NCBI GenBank assembly: GCA_964603915.1
Contig: CAZRWU010000001.1
Location: forward strand, 28,126 to 92,125
DNA: 64,000 nt
Direction: 5' to 3'
DNA from: REEP01 sp964603915
GTDB taxonomy: Bacteria > Pseudomonadota > Alphaproteobacteria > Rhodospirillales > Defluviicoccaceae
The translations under genes and the position numbers were made by a program. The notes under the pieces were generated by a model. It worked only from the letters and a program-made list of their open reading frames with translations, did no database searches and was not told the DNA's origin. Positions 23,406-32,388 of the stretch are shown piece by piece (position 1 is the first letter of the stretch; every line of letters begins with the position of its first letter).

Positions 23406-24815
23406 ATGGACTCTCCGGCCCCGCCCTCCTCACCTTTCGGTGCGACGGCGGCCCGAGACGTCGCCTACAGCATCCACCCCTACACGCACCTGCGTCGTCA
23501 TCAGGAGACCGGCCCCCTTGTCATTGTTCGCGGTGAAGGAGTGCGCGTCTATGACGATGCGGGCAAGGGATATATCGAGGGGTTGGCCGGGCTTTGGTGC
23601 ACATCTCTCGGATGGTCGGAACAACGGCTTGTCGATGCCGCCGAGCGGGCCTTGCGCCAGTTGCCGATGTATCATGGCTTCGCCGGAAAGGCCGTGGTTT
23701 CTTCGATCGACTTGGCCGAGATCCTCATCAACCGCGCCCCGGCGCCGATGTCCAAGGTGTTCTTCGCCAACTCCGGCTCGGAAGCCAATGATTCAGCGAT
23801 CAAGTTGATCTGGTACTACAACAACGCGATCGGACGGCCGCGCAAGAAAAAGATCATCTCGCGCCTGCGCGGCTACCACGGGGTTACCGTCGCGACCGCG
23901 AGCTTGACTGGGCTGCCGGCCAACCATCGCGATTTCGATCTGCCCATCGCCGGCGTTGTGCATACGGACTGTCCTCACTTTTATCGGTACGCCCATCCTG
24001 GCGAGAGCGAAGAGACCTTCGCGAACCGGCTCGCCGAAAATCTTGAGGCCCTGATTCTGGCCGAAGGACCGGAAACAGTGGCGGCCATGTTCGCCGAACC
24101 GATTATGGGAGCGGGAGGCGTTATCGTCCCCCCTCGGGGCTATTTCGCCAAAATTCAGGAGGTCTTGACGCGTTACGATGTTTTGCTCGTCGCGGACGAA
24201 GTGATTTGCGGGTTCGGTCGGACGGGAAACGCTTGGGGTTCGCAAACATTCGGCCTTCAGCCCGATATTCTGACCTGCGCCAAGGCGCTCTCGTCGGGTT
24301 ACATCCCGATCTCGGCGGTCATGATCTCGGAGCCGATCTGGCAGGCGATGGTCGCGCAAAGTGACAAGATCGGCGTATTTGGACACGGATTCACCTACTC
24401 CGGCCATCCCGTCGCCACGGCCGTGGCCTTGGAGGCGATGAAGATCTACGACGAGATCGATATCGTGAGCCATGTGCGCGCGGTCGCTCCATCACTGCAG
24501 AACGGGCTTCGCCGCTTCGCCGACCATCCGTTGGTGGGAGAAGTGCGCGGGGTTGGCCTCATCGCCGCGGTCGAGATCGTCCAGGACAAGACAACCAAGG
24601 CCCTGTTCGATCCGGCCATGATGATTGCGGCCCGTGTCGCCAAGCGTGCCGAGGCCCATGGATTGATCGTTCGGCCGCTGGCGGGGGATGTGATCGCCTT
24701 CGCACCGCCGCTGATCATCAAGGCCGGCGAGATCGAGGAAATGCTGGAGAGCTTTGGCAAGGCCCTGGACGAGACCTGGACATGGCTGCAAACCGATGCT
24801 GCGAGTTCGACTTAA
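23406..24815 (+). CDS. Class III PLP omega-aminotransferase
   Basis: A 469-aa enzyme that moves an amino group from an omega-amine or beta-amino acid to pyruvate or another keto acid. Landmarks: HPYTHLRRHQETGPLVI at the start, GLAGLWCTSLG, FFANSGSEANDSAIKL (PLP phosphate loop, about 120), YHGVTVATASLTG, VADEVICGFGRTG (Asp to the pyridine nitrogen, about 262) and LTCAKALSSGYIPISAV (PLP lysine, about 291). This pattern is typical of beta-alanine, putrescine or GABA-pyruvate transaminases. MmsA, which handles malonic and methylmalonic semialdehydes, is encoded 35 kb away, so beta-alanine or 3-aminoisobutyrate use is possible. It is followed by hemA after about 180 bases. Substrate is uncertain. 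Confidence 0.9.
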   Translation: MDSPAPPSSPFGATAARDVAYSIHPYTHLRRHQETGPLVIVRGEGVRVYDDAGKGYIEGLAGLWCTSLGWSEQRLVDAAERALRQLPMYHGFAGKAVVSSIDLAEILINRAPAPMSKVFFANSGSEANDSAIKLIWYYNNAIGRPRKKKIISRLRGYHGVTVATASLTGLPANHRDFDLPIAGVVHTDCPHFYRYAHPGESEETFANRLAENLEALILAEGPETVAAMFAEPIMGAGGVIVPPRGYFAKIQEVLTRYDVLLVADEVICGFGRTGNAWGSQTFGLQPDILTCAKALSSGYIPISAVMISEPIWQAMVAQSDKIGVFGHGFTYSGHPVATAVALEAMKIYDEIDIVSHVRAVAPSLQNGLRRFADHPLVGEVRGVGLIAAVEIVQDKTTKALFDPAMMIAARVAKRAEAHGLIVRPLAGDVIAFAPPLIIKAGEIEEMLESFGKALDETWTWLQTDAASST

Positions 24816-24994
24816 GTGCAGGCGGCGGCTGAAGCGCTGGCCTACCGGAGACATCGCGGTTACATTCGAGCGTTCTCGTGGAGAAGCCTCTTGATGGATG
24901 AGACGCACGACAGAAAAGACGGATGACAACGAACGCTGATAGCCGAGGTCGTGCGACGGCTGCTTCACGTCGGAGAAGTGGGAGAAGGGCACCG

Positions 24995-26206
24995 ATGGAT
25001 TACGAGCAATTTTTCACCGACAAGGTCATGGCGTTGAAGAAGGAGGGTCGTTACCGCGTTTTCGCCAATCTGGAACGGAAAGCCGGGCGTTTCCCAAAGG
25101 CGGCGTTCCGCGGCAATGACGGCGAACGAGAAATCACGGTCTGGTGTTCCAACGATTATCTCGGGATGGGACAGCACCCCGATGTCCTCTATGCGATGCA
25201 TTCCGCCCTCGACCAGTGCGGCGCTGGCGCCGGAGGCACCCGCAATATCTCGGGAACCAATTACTATCATGTCCTGCTGGAGCATGAGCTCGCCGATCTT
25301 CACCGTACCGAAGCCGCGTTGATCTTCGGCTCCGGCTGGATCGCCAACATGACGGCGCTGTGCACCATTTGCCAGCTCATCCCCAACTGCCTCGTTCTTT
25401 CCGACGAGAAGAATCACAACTCGATGATCGAGGGCATCATCCATTCGCGGGCGGAAAAGCGGCTTTTTCGCCACAACGATGTCGACCATCTCGATCAGAT
25501 CTTGTCCGAATATCCGTCCGATCGCCCGAAACTGGTCGCTTTCGAATCCGTCTACTCCATGGACGGAGACATCTCGCCGATCGGTGAGATCTGCGATGTC
25601 GCCGACAAGTGGGGCGCGATGACGTTTCTCGACGAAGTTCACGCTGTCGGCCTGTATGGAGTGCGCGGCGCGGGCGTTGCCGAGCGCGACGGCGTCATGC
25701 ACCGGCTGACCATCATTCAAGGAACCCTGGCGAAGGCCTTTGGCGTTGTCGGCGGCTACATCGCCGGATCGGCGTCGATGTGCGATTTTGTCCGCTCCTA
25801 TGGCAATGGCTTTATTTTCTCCTCGGCGATGCCGCCAACGGTCGCCGCCGGGGCCCTTGCCAGCGTCCGGTTTCTCAAGCAGCACAACGAGATACGCGAG
25901 CGCCATCAAGAGCGCGCGGCGACGTTGAAGCGGCGCTTGCGGCAAGCGGGCTTTCCCGTGATGCCCTCTCAGTCTCACATCGTTCCAGTGCTCGTCGGCG
26001 ACCCGGTGTTGTGCAAGCAGGCCACTGATCTGCTTTTGAGCGAACACGCCATCTATGTGCAGCCGATCAACTACCCGACGGTGACGCGCGGCACGGAACG
26101 TCTTCGCTTCACGCCCACGCCGCTGCATGATGATGACGAGATCGATCGTCTGGTCGCGGCGATGGAGGACGTCTGGCGCAAACTCCAGCTTCGCTTGGCT
26201 GCCTGA
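24995..26206 (+). CDS. hemA: 5-aminolevulinate synthase (ALAS, C4 pathway)
   Basis: Condenses glycine and succinyl-CoA to 5-aminolevulinate, the first haem step in alphaproteobacteria. It is 403 aa, the typical length. It begins MDYEQFFTDKVMALKKEGRYRVF. WCSNDYLGMGQHP, GAGGTRNISGTNYYH, SDEKNHNSMIEGI, LDEVHAVGLYG and the PLP lysine about 247 in TLAKAFG are all intact. The ATG at 24995 follows GGAGAAGGG; the frame runs open to 24923 but the conserved start is here. The product supplies haem for the many cytochromes in this window (bc1, CydAB, the small cytochrome c) and may supply the corrin needed by NrdJ. Confidence 0.97.
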   Translation: MDYEQFFTDKVMALKKEGRYRVFANLERKAGRFPKAAFRGNDGEREITVWCSNDYLGMGQHPDVLYAMHSALDQCGAGAGGTRNISGTNYYHVLLEHELADLHRTEAALIFGSGWIANMTALCTICQLIPNCLVLSDEKNHNSMIEGIIHSRAEKRLFRHNDVDHLDQILSEYPSDRPKLVAFESVYSMDGDISPIGEICDVADKWGAMTFLDEVHAVGLYGVRGAGVAERDGVMHRLTIIQGTLAKAFGVVGGYIAGSASMCDFVRSYGNGFIFSSAMPPTVAAGALASVRFLKQHNEIRERHQERAATLKRRLRQAGFPVMPSQSHIVPVLVGDPVLCKQATDLLLSEHAIYVQPINYPTVTRGTERLRFTPTPLHDDDEIDRLVAAMEDVWRKLQLRLAA

Positions 26207-26348
26207 AAGGCCCTGGCCTTAACGCTCCTGCCGGGCGGCGGGGACGCGCCCGGACATGGTGACCGCGCGCCGAACGGGCGGCCATGGACTTCGCCGAGCC
26301 GCTCGGGCATGATTACGGGAGCGGTAAAGGTGGAAGGGTCGCCCGCGC

Positions 26349-26894
26349 ATGTTTGCCGATCACACGCTGACGCCCAAGGAAGCGACCAGGCTCGCCGCAC
26401 TGGGCACCCTCGCGCTGGAGCCACGGACTTACAGCGACTTGGCCACCGCGATCCGCCACTTCATTGGCAGCGTGATCGGCCCGTCGCCGGAAATCATGGG
26501 GCACTCCATCGAGTTGCTGCGTTATGAAGAGCTTGTCGAATCCGATGAACGCGACGGCGTTGACGGTCTCCTTCGGCTGACTGCGAAAGGGCGCGAGGAA
26601 ATGCGAACGCTCTTGTGCGCCAACCTCCGCGCTGCCGATACCGCTTTAAACAAGCTCGTCATCGCTCTCAAGTTTCGCTTTCTCCACCTGCTCGATCCGC
26701 ATGAGCAGTGCATGCAAGCGGATGTGCTCGTCGATGTCTGCGAACAAGAGCTTGCCCGGCTTGACGACCTGCGCAGACGTCATGCCCGCGACCAAGGTCA
26801 TCTTGCCGAGTGGCTGGAGCATGACATCACGCTGTTGGAGCAGCGTCTGCGCTGGCTGATCGCTTTCCGGAGTCGTCTCTGCTCCCCGACCTGA
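26349..26894 (+). CDS. PadR-like winged-helix protein with long helical C-terminus
   Basis: A 181-aa soluble protein. Residues 8-95 resemble a PadR/MarR winged helix: LTPKEATRLAALGTLALEP, then IELLRYEELVESDE and LRLTAKGREEMRTLL, the usual wing end. The C-terminal half is two long charged helices (QADVLVDVCEQELARLDDLRRRH and LAEWLEHDITLLEQRLRWL) that could dimerise as in PadR. GGAAGG lies 11 bases before the ATG. It is downstream of hemA on the same strand and next to a small membrane protein gene. The ligand and target genes are not visible. A DNA-binding role is inferred from fold only. Confidence 0.7.
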   Translation: MFADHTLTPKEATRLAALGTLALEPRTYSDLATAIRHFIGSVIGPSPEIMGHSIELLRYEELVESDERDGVDGLLRLTAKGREEMRTLLCANLRAADTALNKLVIALKFRFLHLLDPHEQCMQADVLVDVCEQELARLDDLRRRHARDQGHLAEWLEHDITLLEQRLRWLIAFRSRLCSPT

Positions 26895-26908
26895 AGCTCC
26901 GCCGACAA

Positions 26909-27094
26909 GTGATCCGAACTCCTCTTGCCATCGATCTTGTGTCGCTTCTGGCGGTTATCGTTTTTGCGCTATCCTGGTTCTTCCTCGCCCGGACAGATGA
27001 GGGAGAAGGCGTTGTTCGGCTGTTTTTCCGATCGATGATGATCATCGCCGCGGCCATCGGCATATTCGGGCTGATCCTAAGATTCATGACCTGA
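26909..27094 (+). CDS. Small two-helix membrane protein, 61 aa
   Basis: Starts with GTG and has two hydrophobic segments, about 8-26 (IDLVSLLAVIVFALSWFF) and 40-59 (RSMMIIAAAIGIFGLILRF), linked by a short acidic loop (ARTDEGEGVV). It begins 15 bases after the PadR-like stop, so it may be co-transcribed. No family is recognised. An overlapping minus-strand frame of similar length has no membrane pattern and is not favoured. Moderate doubt remains whether it is expressed. Confidence 0.5.
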   Translation: MIRTPLAIDLVSLLAVIVFALSWFFLARTDEGEGVVRLFFRSMMIIAAAIGIFGLILRFMT

Positions 27095-27156
27095 TCGCGA
27101 TCTGCGGCTGCGCACCTTCGACGCCATTGGCGACGGCGCGGTTCGCCGCAGGCCGA

Positions 27157-27813
27157 CTACCCGGTAAAGTTCCGTCGGCCAATCCAACGTGGTCGCATGG
27201 CGAACGGCGAGGTCAAAACATCCAGGGCATTCCGAAAGCTGTTCCGGATCCTCGGAAAGACCAGAGCATCGTCGAGACGCCGGTCGAGGAAGCTCCAGGT
27301 CGCCGCGCCGTCGTCCGAGTAATCTTCGATCCAGTAAAGAACCGTCGCCACGTATATCGGCGCGAGCGTCAAGCGCTTGCTGTAAAAGTTGATATCCGTC
27401 GCCGTATCGCCCACCGCGTACCAGATGGCGCTGAGCGTATCGAACGTATTGCGCGCCGCGGTTGCGGTGTTCTGTGGCATTGCCAGAAAGGACATGGTCC
27501 GGCGCACCGCCTCCCGGTACGGCGCATTGACGTCGATCCGCAATCGGATCGCCGTCGTCAGTTTCTCGCGGAACGGCTTGTCAGCCATCTCCGCCTTGCC
27601 CATCTGCTCGAGCATGTAGCGGTCGTCACGATCCGACCAGAAACGGATCATGTCCCGCGGGCCGCCGGGGAACACCCGCAACGCCATGTCCGGCGGATAG
27701 CCGGCGCTTTCGGCGCCCATCTTCAAGGTCCGCTCCACCCAGCCGTCGAAGGCGACGTTCGGCAGTGTCGCAAAGAGGATCTTTTCGCGAGCTTCCCGGT
27801 ATTCTCTGTCCAT
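27157..27813 (-). CDS. COQ9 family ubiquinone biosynthesis accessory protein
   Basis: A 218-aa protein that in mitochondria binds isoprenoid lipid and helps COQ7 in ubiquinone hydroxylation; bacterial homologues are alphaproteobacterial. It is TetR-like and helical. The N-terminus, DREYREAREKILFATLPNVAFDGW, gives way to LEQMGKAEMADKPFREKLTTAIRLRID, then FDTLSAIWYAVGDTATDINFYSKRLTLAPIYVATVLYWIED, the family core, and the lipid-binding C-terminal helix region with FLDRRLDDAL. It begins 14 bases after the def stop and is probably in the same transcript. It fits with rquA and the Coq10-like gene as quinone functions in the window. Confidence 0.9.
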   Translation of the reverse strand: MDREYREAREKILFATLPNVAFDGWVERTLKMGAESAGYPPDMALRVFPGGPRDMIRFWSDRDDRYMLEQMGKAEMADKPFREKLTTAIRLRIDVNAPYREAVRRTMSFLAMPQNTATAARNTFDTLSAIWYAVGDTATDINFYSKRLTLAPIYVATVLYWIEDYSDDGAATWSFLDRRLDDALVFPRIRNSFRNALDVLTSPFAMRPRWIGRRNFTG

Positions 27814-27827
27814 GAACTTGTTCCGTC

Positions 27828-28403
27828 TTACTGTTTGAGTTTTCCTGATCCTTGAGACCGAAAGTGGCCATACTCGGCTATTTCTTCAACAAATCCGAAG
27901 GACGAGAGATCCGTCATGCGCTTCGGATAGAGAACGCCATCGAGATGATCGCATTCGTGCTGGACCACGCGGGCATGAAAGCCTTCAGCTATCCGTTCAA
28001 GACGCTCACCGTTCGATCCAATGCCGGCATATCGGATTCGGCGGACACGGGGCACAAGCCCTGTCAGTCCAGGCACGGAAAGGCACCGTTCCCAGCCCTC
28101 CTCGCGATCCTCGCTCATCGCTTCAATCTGCGGATTGATCAGGACGGTGAGCGGAACCGGGCCACTCGGCGATCCCTCCGCCGCGTCCGGGTCATCCGCC
28201 CGCTCCCGCGGCACCCAGAACACAATCACGCGTCGCGGAACATGAACTTGAGGCGCCGCGAGACCAACGGCGGGAGCGTCGTGCATCGTCTCGATCATGT
28301 CCGCGACCAGACGGGCAAGATCTACGGCGGCGAGATCGACGACATCGTCGGCGCGCCGCTGCAAGACAGGGTGCCCCATTCGAGCAATCTTCAAAATCGC
28401 CAT
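27828..28403 (-). CDS. def: Peptide deformylase, second-type with altered motif II
   Basis: Removes formyl groups from nascent proteins using a metal held by one Cys and two His. The 191-aa protein starts at the ATG at 28403 (MAILKIARMGHPVL); the frame extends to 28466 but conserved sequence starts here. Motif I is GLAAPQV (48-53), motif III is HECDHLDG (149-156) with the HExxH ligands. Motif II reads ERCLSV, so the Gly of the usual EGCLS is Arg, while Cys107 is kept. An insertion with acidic and Ser/Gly residues (about 67-82) is also unusual. A standard def near fmt is probably elsewhere. It is divergent from rpsU and followed by coq9. Confidence 0.88.
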   Translation of the reverse strand: MAILKIARMGHPVLQRRADDVVDLAAVDLARLVADMIETMHDAPAVGLAAPQVHVPRRVIVFWVPRERADDPDAAEGSPSGPVPLTVLINPQIEAMSEDREEGWERCLSVPGLTGLVPRVRRIRYAGIGSNGERLERIAEGFHARVVQHECDHLDGVLYPKRMTDLSSFGFVEEIAEYGHFRSQGSGKLKQ

Positions 28404-28541
28404 GCGCCAATCTACATCCAATGACAAGATCTTGTTAGGCCGAGCCTGTGCGGCGGCCCTTCCCAAACGGTGCGCGGATGTGCTAAGAGAACGGCCCTTA
28501 TATCGGTTGGCTCAACCCATAGGAAAGGAGAAGAGTTCCTC

Positions 28542-28745
28542 GTGCAAGTGATCGTTCGCGACAACAATGTCGACCAAGCTCTCAAGGCGCTCAAGAAAAA
28601 GATGCAGCGCGAAGGTATCTTCAGGGAAATGAAACGGCGCCGGTCCTACGAAAAACCATCCGAGAGGCGCGCCAGGGAGCAGGCGGAAGCCGTGCGCCGG
28701 GCCCGCAAGCTTGAACGCAAGCGAGTCGAAAGAGAAGGCTTCTAG
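28542..28745 (+). CDS. rpsU: 30S ribosomal protein bS21
   Basis: Small ribosomal subunit protein that helps base-pairing of the 16S 3' end with mRNA. The chosen GTG at 28542 starts VQVIVRDNNVDQALKALKKK, the standard bS21 N-terminus, giving 67 aa. The rest is basic and helical (MKRRRSYEKPSERRAREQAEAVRRARKLERKR is the RNA-binding part). An AAGGAG lies 11 bases upstream, a long but usable gap. A longer frame from 28470 adds non-family residues. It is divergent from def. Confidence 0.96.
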   Translation: MQVIVRDNNVDQALKALKKKMQREGIFREMKRRRSYEKPSERRAREQAEAVRRARKLERKRVEREGF

Positions 28746-28808
28746 CGCAGCCCAGGAGCCACCCTCTCCACCAATTCCCCCTCGTTCTTAAAGCAATGTA
28801 AGGCCCTG

Positions 28809-28843
28809 AAGCGCACAGCGCGGGCGGTTCTTTTGCGCTTTTT
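28809..28843 (+). terminator. Candidate rho-independent terminator of rpsU
   Basis: Arms aagcgca (28809-28815) and tgcgctt (28834-28840) with an 18-nt loop, followed by ttt at 28841-28843. The loop is long, so strength is uncertain. Confidence 0.45.
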
Positions 28844-28966
28844 CAACGCATCGCCGGCCGTACAGCCTTGTCGGTGGAGGTTGTCTGCTGCCTCCGCTCC
28901 CCCGCGTACCTTCTTGATGCAGGTCGCGCCGAGGCTAAGGCCTCCGGCCAACTCCGGAACCCATAG

Positions 28967-28994
28967 AAAAAAGGCGGAACCCTGAGGTTCCGCC
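28967..28994 (-). terminator. Terminator of the pntAaAbB operon
   Basis: On the minus strand a 9-bp stem (arms 28986-28994 and 28973-28981, GGCGGAACC/GGTTCCGCC, 4-nt loop) is followed by six T residues (complement of 28967-28972). It lies 66 bases past the pntB stop. Apart from this and the rpsU hairpin, the 315-base gap 28746-29060 holds nothing I can support. Confidence 0.85.
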
Positions 28995-29060
28995 ACTGAT
29001 CGAGTTCGCCTTCCCGAACGCGGTATTCACGGGAATGACGAGCATGAGGACTTTCAGCGC

Positions 29061-30452
29061 TCAGAGAGCCTGGACGATCTCCTCTGTGACTTTCTTGGCA
29101 TCGCCGAACAGCATCATCGTCTTGTCGCCGAAGAACAGCGGATTGTCGACGCCGGCGTAGCCCGAGGCCATCGACCGCTTGATAAAGAGCGTCGTTCCCG
29201 CCTTGTCGACGTCCAGAATCGGCATCCCGTAGATCGGGCTGGTCTTGTCGGTGCGCGCCGATGGATTGGTTATGTCGTTGGCCCCGATAACGAAGGCGAC
29301 GTCGGTTGTCGAGAACTCGTGGTTGATTTCCTCGAGCTCGAACACCTCGTCGTACGGCACGTTGGCTTCGGCCAGCAGGACATTCATGTGCCCCGGCATG
29401 CGGCCGGCCACGGGGTGAATGGCGTACTTGACTTCGACCCCTTCCTCCTTAAGTAGATCCGCCATCTCGCGCAGCGCATGCTGAGCCTGCGCCACCGCCA
29501 TGCCGTAGCCCGGGATGATGATCACCTTGCTTGCGTTCTTCATGATGAAGGCGGCGTCTTCGGCGCTTCCCGCCTTCACCGAGCGGTCGCCCGTGGCGCC
29601 GGCGACCGGAGCCGCTCCCTCTCCGCCGAAGCCGCCCAACAGCACATTGAAGATCGAGCGATTCATCCCCTTGCACATGATGTAACTGAGGATGGCGCCC
29701 GACGAGCCGACCAACGCGCCGGTAATCACCAACGCCGGGTTGGCGAGGGTAAAGCCGATGCCGGCCGCGGCCCACCCCGAGTAGGAGTTCAGCATCGACA
29801 CCACCACCGGCATGTCCGCTCCGCCAATAGGAACGATGAGAAGAAACCCGATGGCGAACGCCAACAGGACCAGCAGCCAATACGCGGTGTAGGATTCCGT
29901 CGCGGCGAACACGATCACGAGGATCACGATCAGCCCGCCGATCACCGCGTTCAAAGGGTGCTGGAAGGGAAAGATGATGGGATTGCCGCTCATCAATCCT
30001 TGCAACTTCAGGAATGCGATGACGGAGCCGGAAAAGGTGATGGCGCCAATCGCCGTGCCCAGTCCCATCTCGACAAGGCTGCCGCCGGGAATGGCTCCCC
30101 TGGTGCCAATGGCGTAGGCTTCCGGATGATACAGGGCAGCCGTGGCGACGAACACCGCGGCGAGACCGACAAGGCTGTGGAATCCCGCGACCAACTGCGG
30201 CAACGCCGTCATCTGGATGCGGAGCGCGATGACGGTGCCGACGGCGCCGCCGATGAGCACGCCCGGAATGATCAACGAGTAATTGACCACATCCGGCCGC
30301 AGCAAGGTCGTGATGACGGCGATCGTCATGCCGGCGATGCCGAAGATGTTGCCTTGGCGCGCGGACTCAGGGTGACTCAATCCCCTCAGCGCGAGAATGA
30401 AAAGCACCGCGGCGACGAGGTAGGCAAGGCCCGTTATTTCGGTTGCGTACAT
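29061..30452 (-). CDS. pntB: NAD(P) transhydrogenase beta subunit
   Basis: Membrane and NADP(H)-binding part (domains II and III) of the proton-translocating transhydrogenase, which uses the proton gradient to make NADPH from NADH. It is 463 aa. About nine membrane helices cover residues 1-270, starting MYATEITGLAYLVAAVLFIL. Domain III (about 285-463) has the NADP site: KVIIIPGYGMAVAQAQH, then YAIHPVAGRMPGHMNVLLAEANVPY, and the family loop VIGANDITNPSARTD. It is last in an operon with pntAa and pntAb and is followed by a strong terminator. The three-gene split is as in Rhodospirillum. Confidence 0.97.
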   Translation of the reverse strand: MYATEITGLAYLVAAVLFILALRGLSHPESARQGNIFGIAGMTIAVITTLLRPDVVNYSLIIPGVLIGGAVGTVIALRIQMTALPQLVAGFHSLVGLAAVFVATAALYHPEAYAIGTRGAIPGGSLVEMGLGTAIGAITFSGSVIAFLKLQGLMSGNPIIFPFQHPLNAVIGGLIVILVIVFAATESYTAYWLLVLLAFAIGFLLIVPIGGADMPVVVSMLNSYSGWAAAGIGFTLANPALVITGALVGSSGAILSYIMCKGMNRSIFNVLLGGFGGEGAAPVAGATGDRSVKAGSAEDAAFIMKNASKVIIIPGYGMAVAQAQHALREMADLLKEEGVEVKYAIHPVAGRMPGHMNVLLAEANVPYDEVFELEEINHEFSTTDVAFVIGANDITNPSARTDKTSPIYGMPILDVDKAGTTLFIKRSMASGYAGVDNPLFFGDKTMMLFGDAKKVTEEIVQAL

Positions 30453-30464
30453 GCGTGCGGCCCC

Positions 30465-30890
30465 CTACCGCTTCTGTTTTTTCTTGAACATTTGCAGCAT
30501 GCGATGGGTGACGATGAAGCCGCCGAAGATGTTCACCGACGCGAGCATCAAGGCGAAGAAGCCCATCACGCTGGAAAAGTCGATATGAGCAGGACCGGCA
30601 GCAAGCAAACCGCCCACGATGATCACGGATGAAATCGCGTTGGTCACGCTCATCAGGGGCGAGTGCAGAGCCGGCGTGACGCTCCACACCACATAGAACC
30701 CGACGAACACCGCCAGCACAAAGATGGTCAACAATCCAAGGAAATCGCCGTGAGGCTCAACCGCTGCTGGCTGCGCCAGTGTGTGCACCACCGCTTCGTT
30801 GGCCAGATGCGCCGCCTGCTCCGCGAGCCTTGCCGCTTCGGCGGCGAGGCGTTGCGCATTCTCAACGAGGGTTGCCTGATTCATGGTCAT
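30465..30890 (-). CDS. pntAb: NAD(P) transhydrogenase subunit alpha part 2
   Basis: The short membrane part (141 aa) that is fused to the NAD-binding domain in E. coli PntA but separate here. It has three membrane helices: FLGLLTIFVLAVFVGFYVVW (about 49-68), AISSVIIVGGLLAAG (about 85-100) and MGFFALMLASVNIFGGFIV (about 109-127), plus an Ala/Glu-rich soluble N-terminus. HSPLMSVTNAISSVI is the conserved inter-helix signature. The start overlaps the pntAa stop by four bases (ATGA), and pntB follows after 12 bases, so the three are translated as one unit. Confidence 0.96.
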   Translation of the reverse strand: MTMNQATLVENAQRLAAEAARLAEQAAHLANEAVVHTLAQPAAVEPHGDFLGLLTIFVLAVFVGFYVVWSVTPALHSPLMSVTNAISSVIIVGGLLAAGPAHIDFSSVMGFFALMLASVNIFGGFIVTHRMLQMFKKKQKR

Positions 30891-32038
30891 TTGCCCTCTT
30901 CTGTCAGCATCGGGTTGACGATGTTGCCATCGCGGGTCAGCAGGGTGCCCTTGACGGTTTCATCCTCCCAATCGAATTTGAATGACTTGCTGTCCTTATC
31001 GACATGCGGACTGAGGAAATTCAGCAAGTTCTTGGCAAAGAGCATGCTGGCGTCGCGCGGCAACCGGCCCGGCACATTGACCAGTCCGACGATCTTGACG
31101 CCATTTTTCACGACCGTCTCACCCGGTTTGGAGAGAGGGCAGTTGCCGCCCGCTTCAACCGCCAGATCCATGATGATCGATCCCGGGCGCATGCTGTTGA
31201 CCATCTCCTCGGAAACGAGTTCAGGAGCCGGCCGGCCGGGAATCAGCGCCGTGGTGATGACAATGTCTTGCTTTTTGACATGATCGGCGACGACCTCGGC
31301 TTGTCGCCGCCGGAAATCATCCGACATTTCCTTGGCGTATCCGCCCGCCGTTTCGGCCTCTTTCATCGCCGCTTCGTCGACCATGATGAACTTGGCGCCG
31401 AGGCTCTCCACCTGTTCCTTGGTTGCCGATCGCACGTCGGTGGCGGTGACGACCGCGCCGAGACGTTTCGCCGTGGCGATTGCCTGAAGCCCGGCGACGC
31501 CCACGCCCATGATGAACACCTTAGCCGGCGCGACGGTGCCGGCGGAGGTCATCATCAGCGGCAACGCGCTGTGATACTCGGCGGCGGCGTCGACCACTGC
31601 GCGATAACCGGCAAGGTTGCTTTGGCTTGACAGGACATCCATGGACTGGGCGCGGGATATGCGCGGCATCAGCTCCATGGCGAAGGCGTTGACGCCGGCC
31701 TTGGCATAGGCCTCGACATCGCTCCGATTGCTCAGCGCGGCGAGATGACCAACCAGAAAAGCGCCTCTTTTCATCAGCGCCAACTCGTTGCGGCCCTCCT
31801 CGAGGATTGGACGCTGCACCTTGAGGACAACATCCGCGTCCTGAAGCGCCGACGCTTCGTCATCCGCTATGGTCGCGCCCGCAGCACGGAAATCCTCGTC
31901 GGTGATGGCCGCATGTTCGCCGGCTCCGGTTTCGACAATGACGTCGAAGCCGAACCCGACAAGTTTCTTGACGACGTCAGGCGAGCCCGCGACCCGTGTC
32001 TCTCCCGGCATCCGCTCCTTGGGTATTGCGATTTTCAT
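30887..32038 (-). CDS. pntAa: NAD(P) transhydrogenase subunit alpha part 1 (NAD-binding domain I)
   Basis: Soluble NAD(H)-binding subunit, 383 aa, related to alanine dehydrogenase. Start is the ATG at 32038 (MKIAIPKERMPGETRVA) with AGGGGA upstream; the frame extends another 24 codons. ISRAQSMDVLSSQSNLAGYRAV, FIMGVGVAGLQAIATAKRLGAVVTATDVR (Rossmann loop) and TTALIPGRPAPEL are conserved. It is first in the pnt operon and overlaps pntAb by four bases. The 350 bases upstream should hold the promoter. The enzyme would supply NADPH for PHA synthesis and for ribonucleotide reduction by NrdJ via thioredoxin. Confidence 0.97.
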   Translation of the reverse strand: MKIAIPKERMPGETRVAGSPDVVKKLVGFGFDVIVETGAGEHAAITDEDFRAAGATIADDEASALQDADVVLKVQRPILEEGRNELALMKRGAFLVGHLAALSNRSDVEAYAKAGVNAFAMELMPRISRAQSMDVLSSQSNLAGYRAVVDAAAEYHSALPLMMTSAGTVAPAKVFIMGVGVAGLQAIATAKRLGAVVTATDVRSATKEQVESLGAKFIMVDEAAMKEAETAGGYAKEMSDDFRRRQAEVVADHVKKQDIVITTALIPGRPAPELVSEEMVNSMRPGSIIMDLAVEAGGNCPLSKPGETVVKNGVKIVGLVNVPGRLPRDASMLFAKNLLNFLSPHVDKDSKSFKFDWEDETVKGTLLTRDGNIVNPMLTEEGK

Positions 32039-32388
32039 GTTGAAGTCCCCTGCCCTCTCCGTCCGGAAAGTGTGCGGCGCGTTTATGCACGCTCCGCCGG
32101 AGATGCACAAGGGGGGCGCCCTTGAAAAAACGGCAATGCGGCCAAAGATATTGCTTTCGGCCCCTGATCGGACGGCGATAGCCGATAACGCGACTTCGGT
32201 ACCCTCGAAATGGGGGTCGCCTGCCTACCCTGCCGGACGCCTGGGAGGGGTCCACGGGAGGGAGCGCTCGCGGCTAATTGGGCTGGATTGCCCTTCCAGG
32301 CTCTTCTCCCGCCTCAGTCTTGTGCTGGCTTTAGGCACATGCGGCGGGCAAGCGTTCTTGCCTCTACAGTCCCTCTAAGATTGATCGA
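32039..32388. other. Intergenic region upstream of the pnt operon
   Basis: About 350 bases between the ABC1 kinase stop and pntAa start, both minus-strand genes. A C-rich hairpin-like patch near 32106-32127 (caaggg / cccttg arms beside an A6 run) is in the pntAa leader, but as read on the minus strand the T-run precedes it, so it is not a terminator. I see no gene or recognised riboswitch. Confidence 0.3.

Noticed and set aside
29478..30632. Plus-strand frame of 384 codons opposite pntB and pntAb
   Set aside because: Rich in Asp/His/Arg repeats, antisense to strongly conserved membrane proteins.
32106..32150. Hairpin with A6/T6 run as a terminator before pntAa
   Set aside because: On the minus strand the T-run comes before the stem, and the plus strand has no gene ending here.
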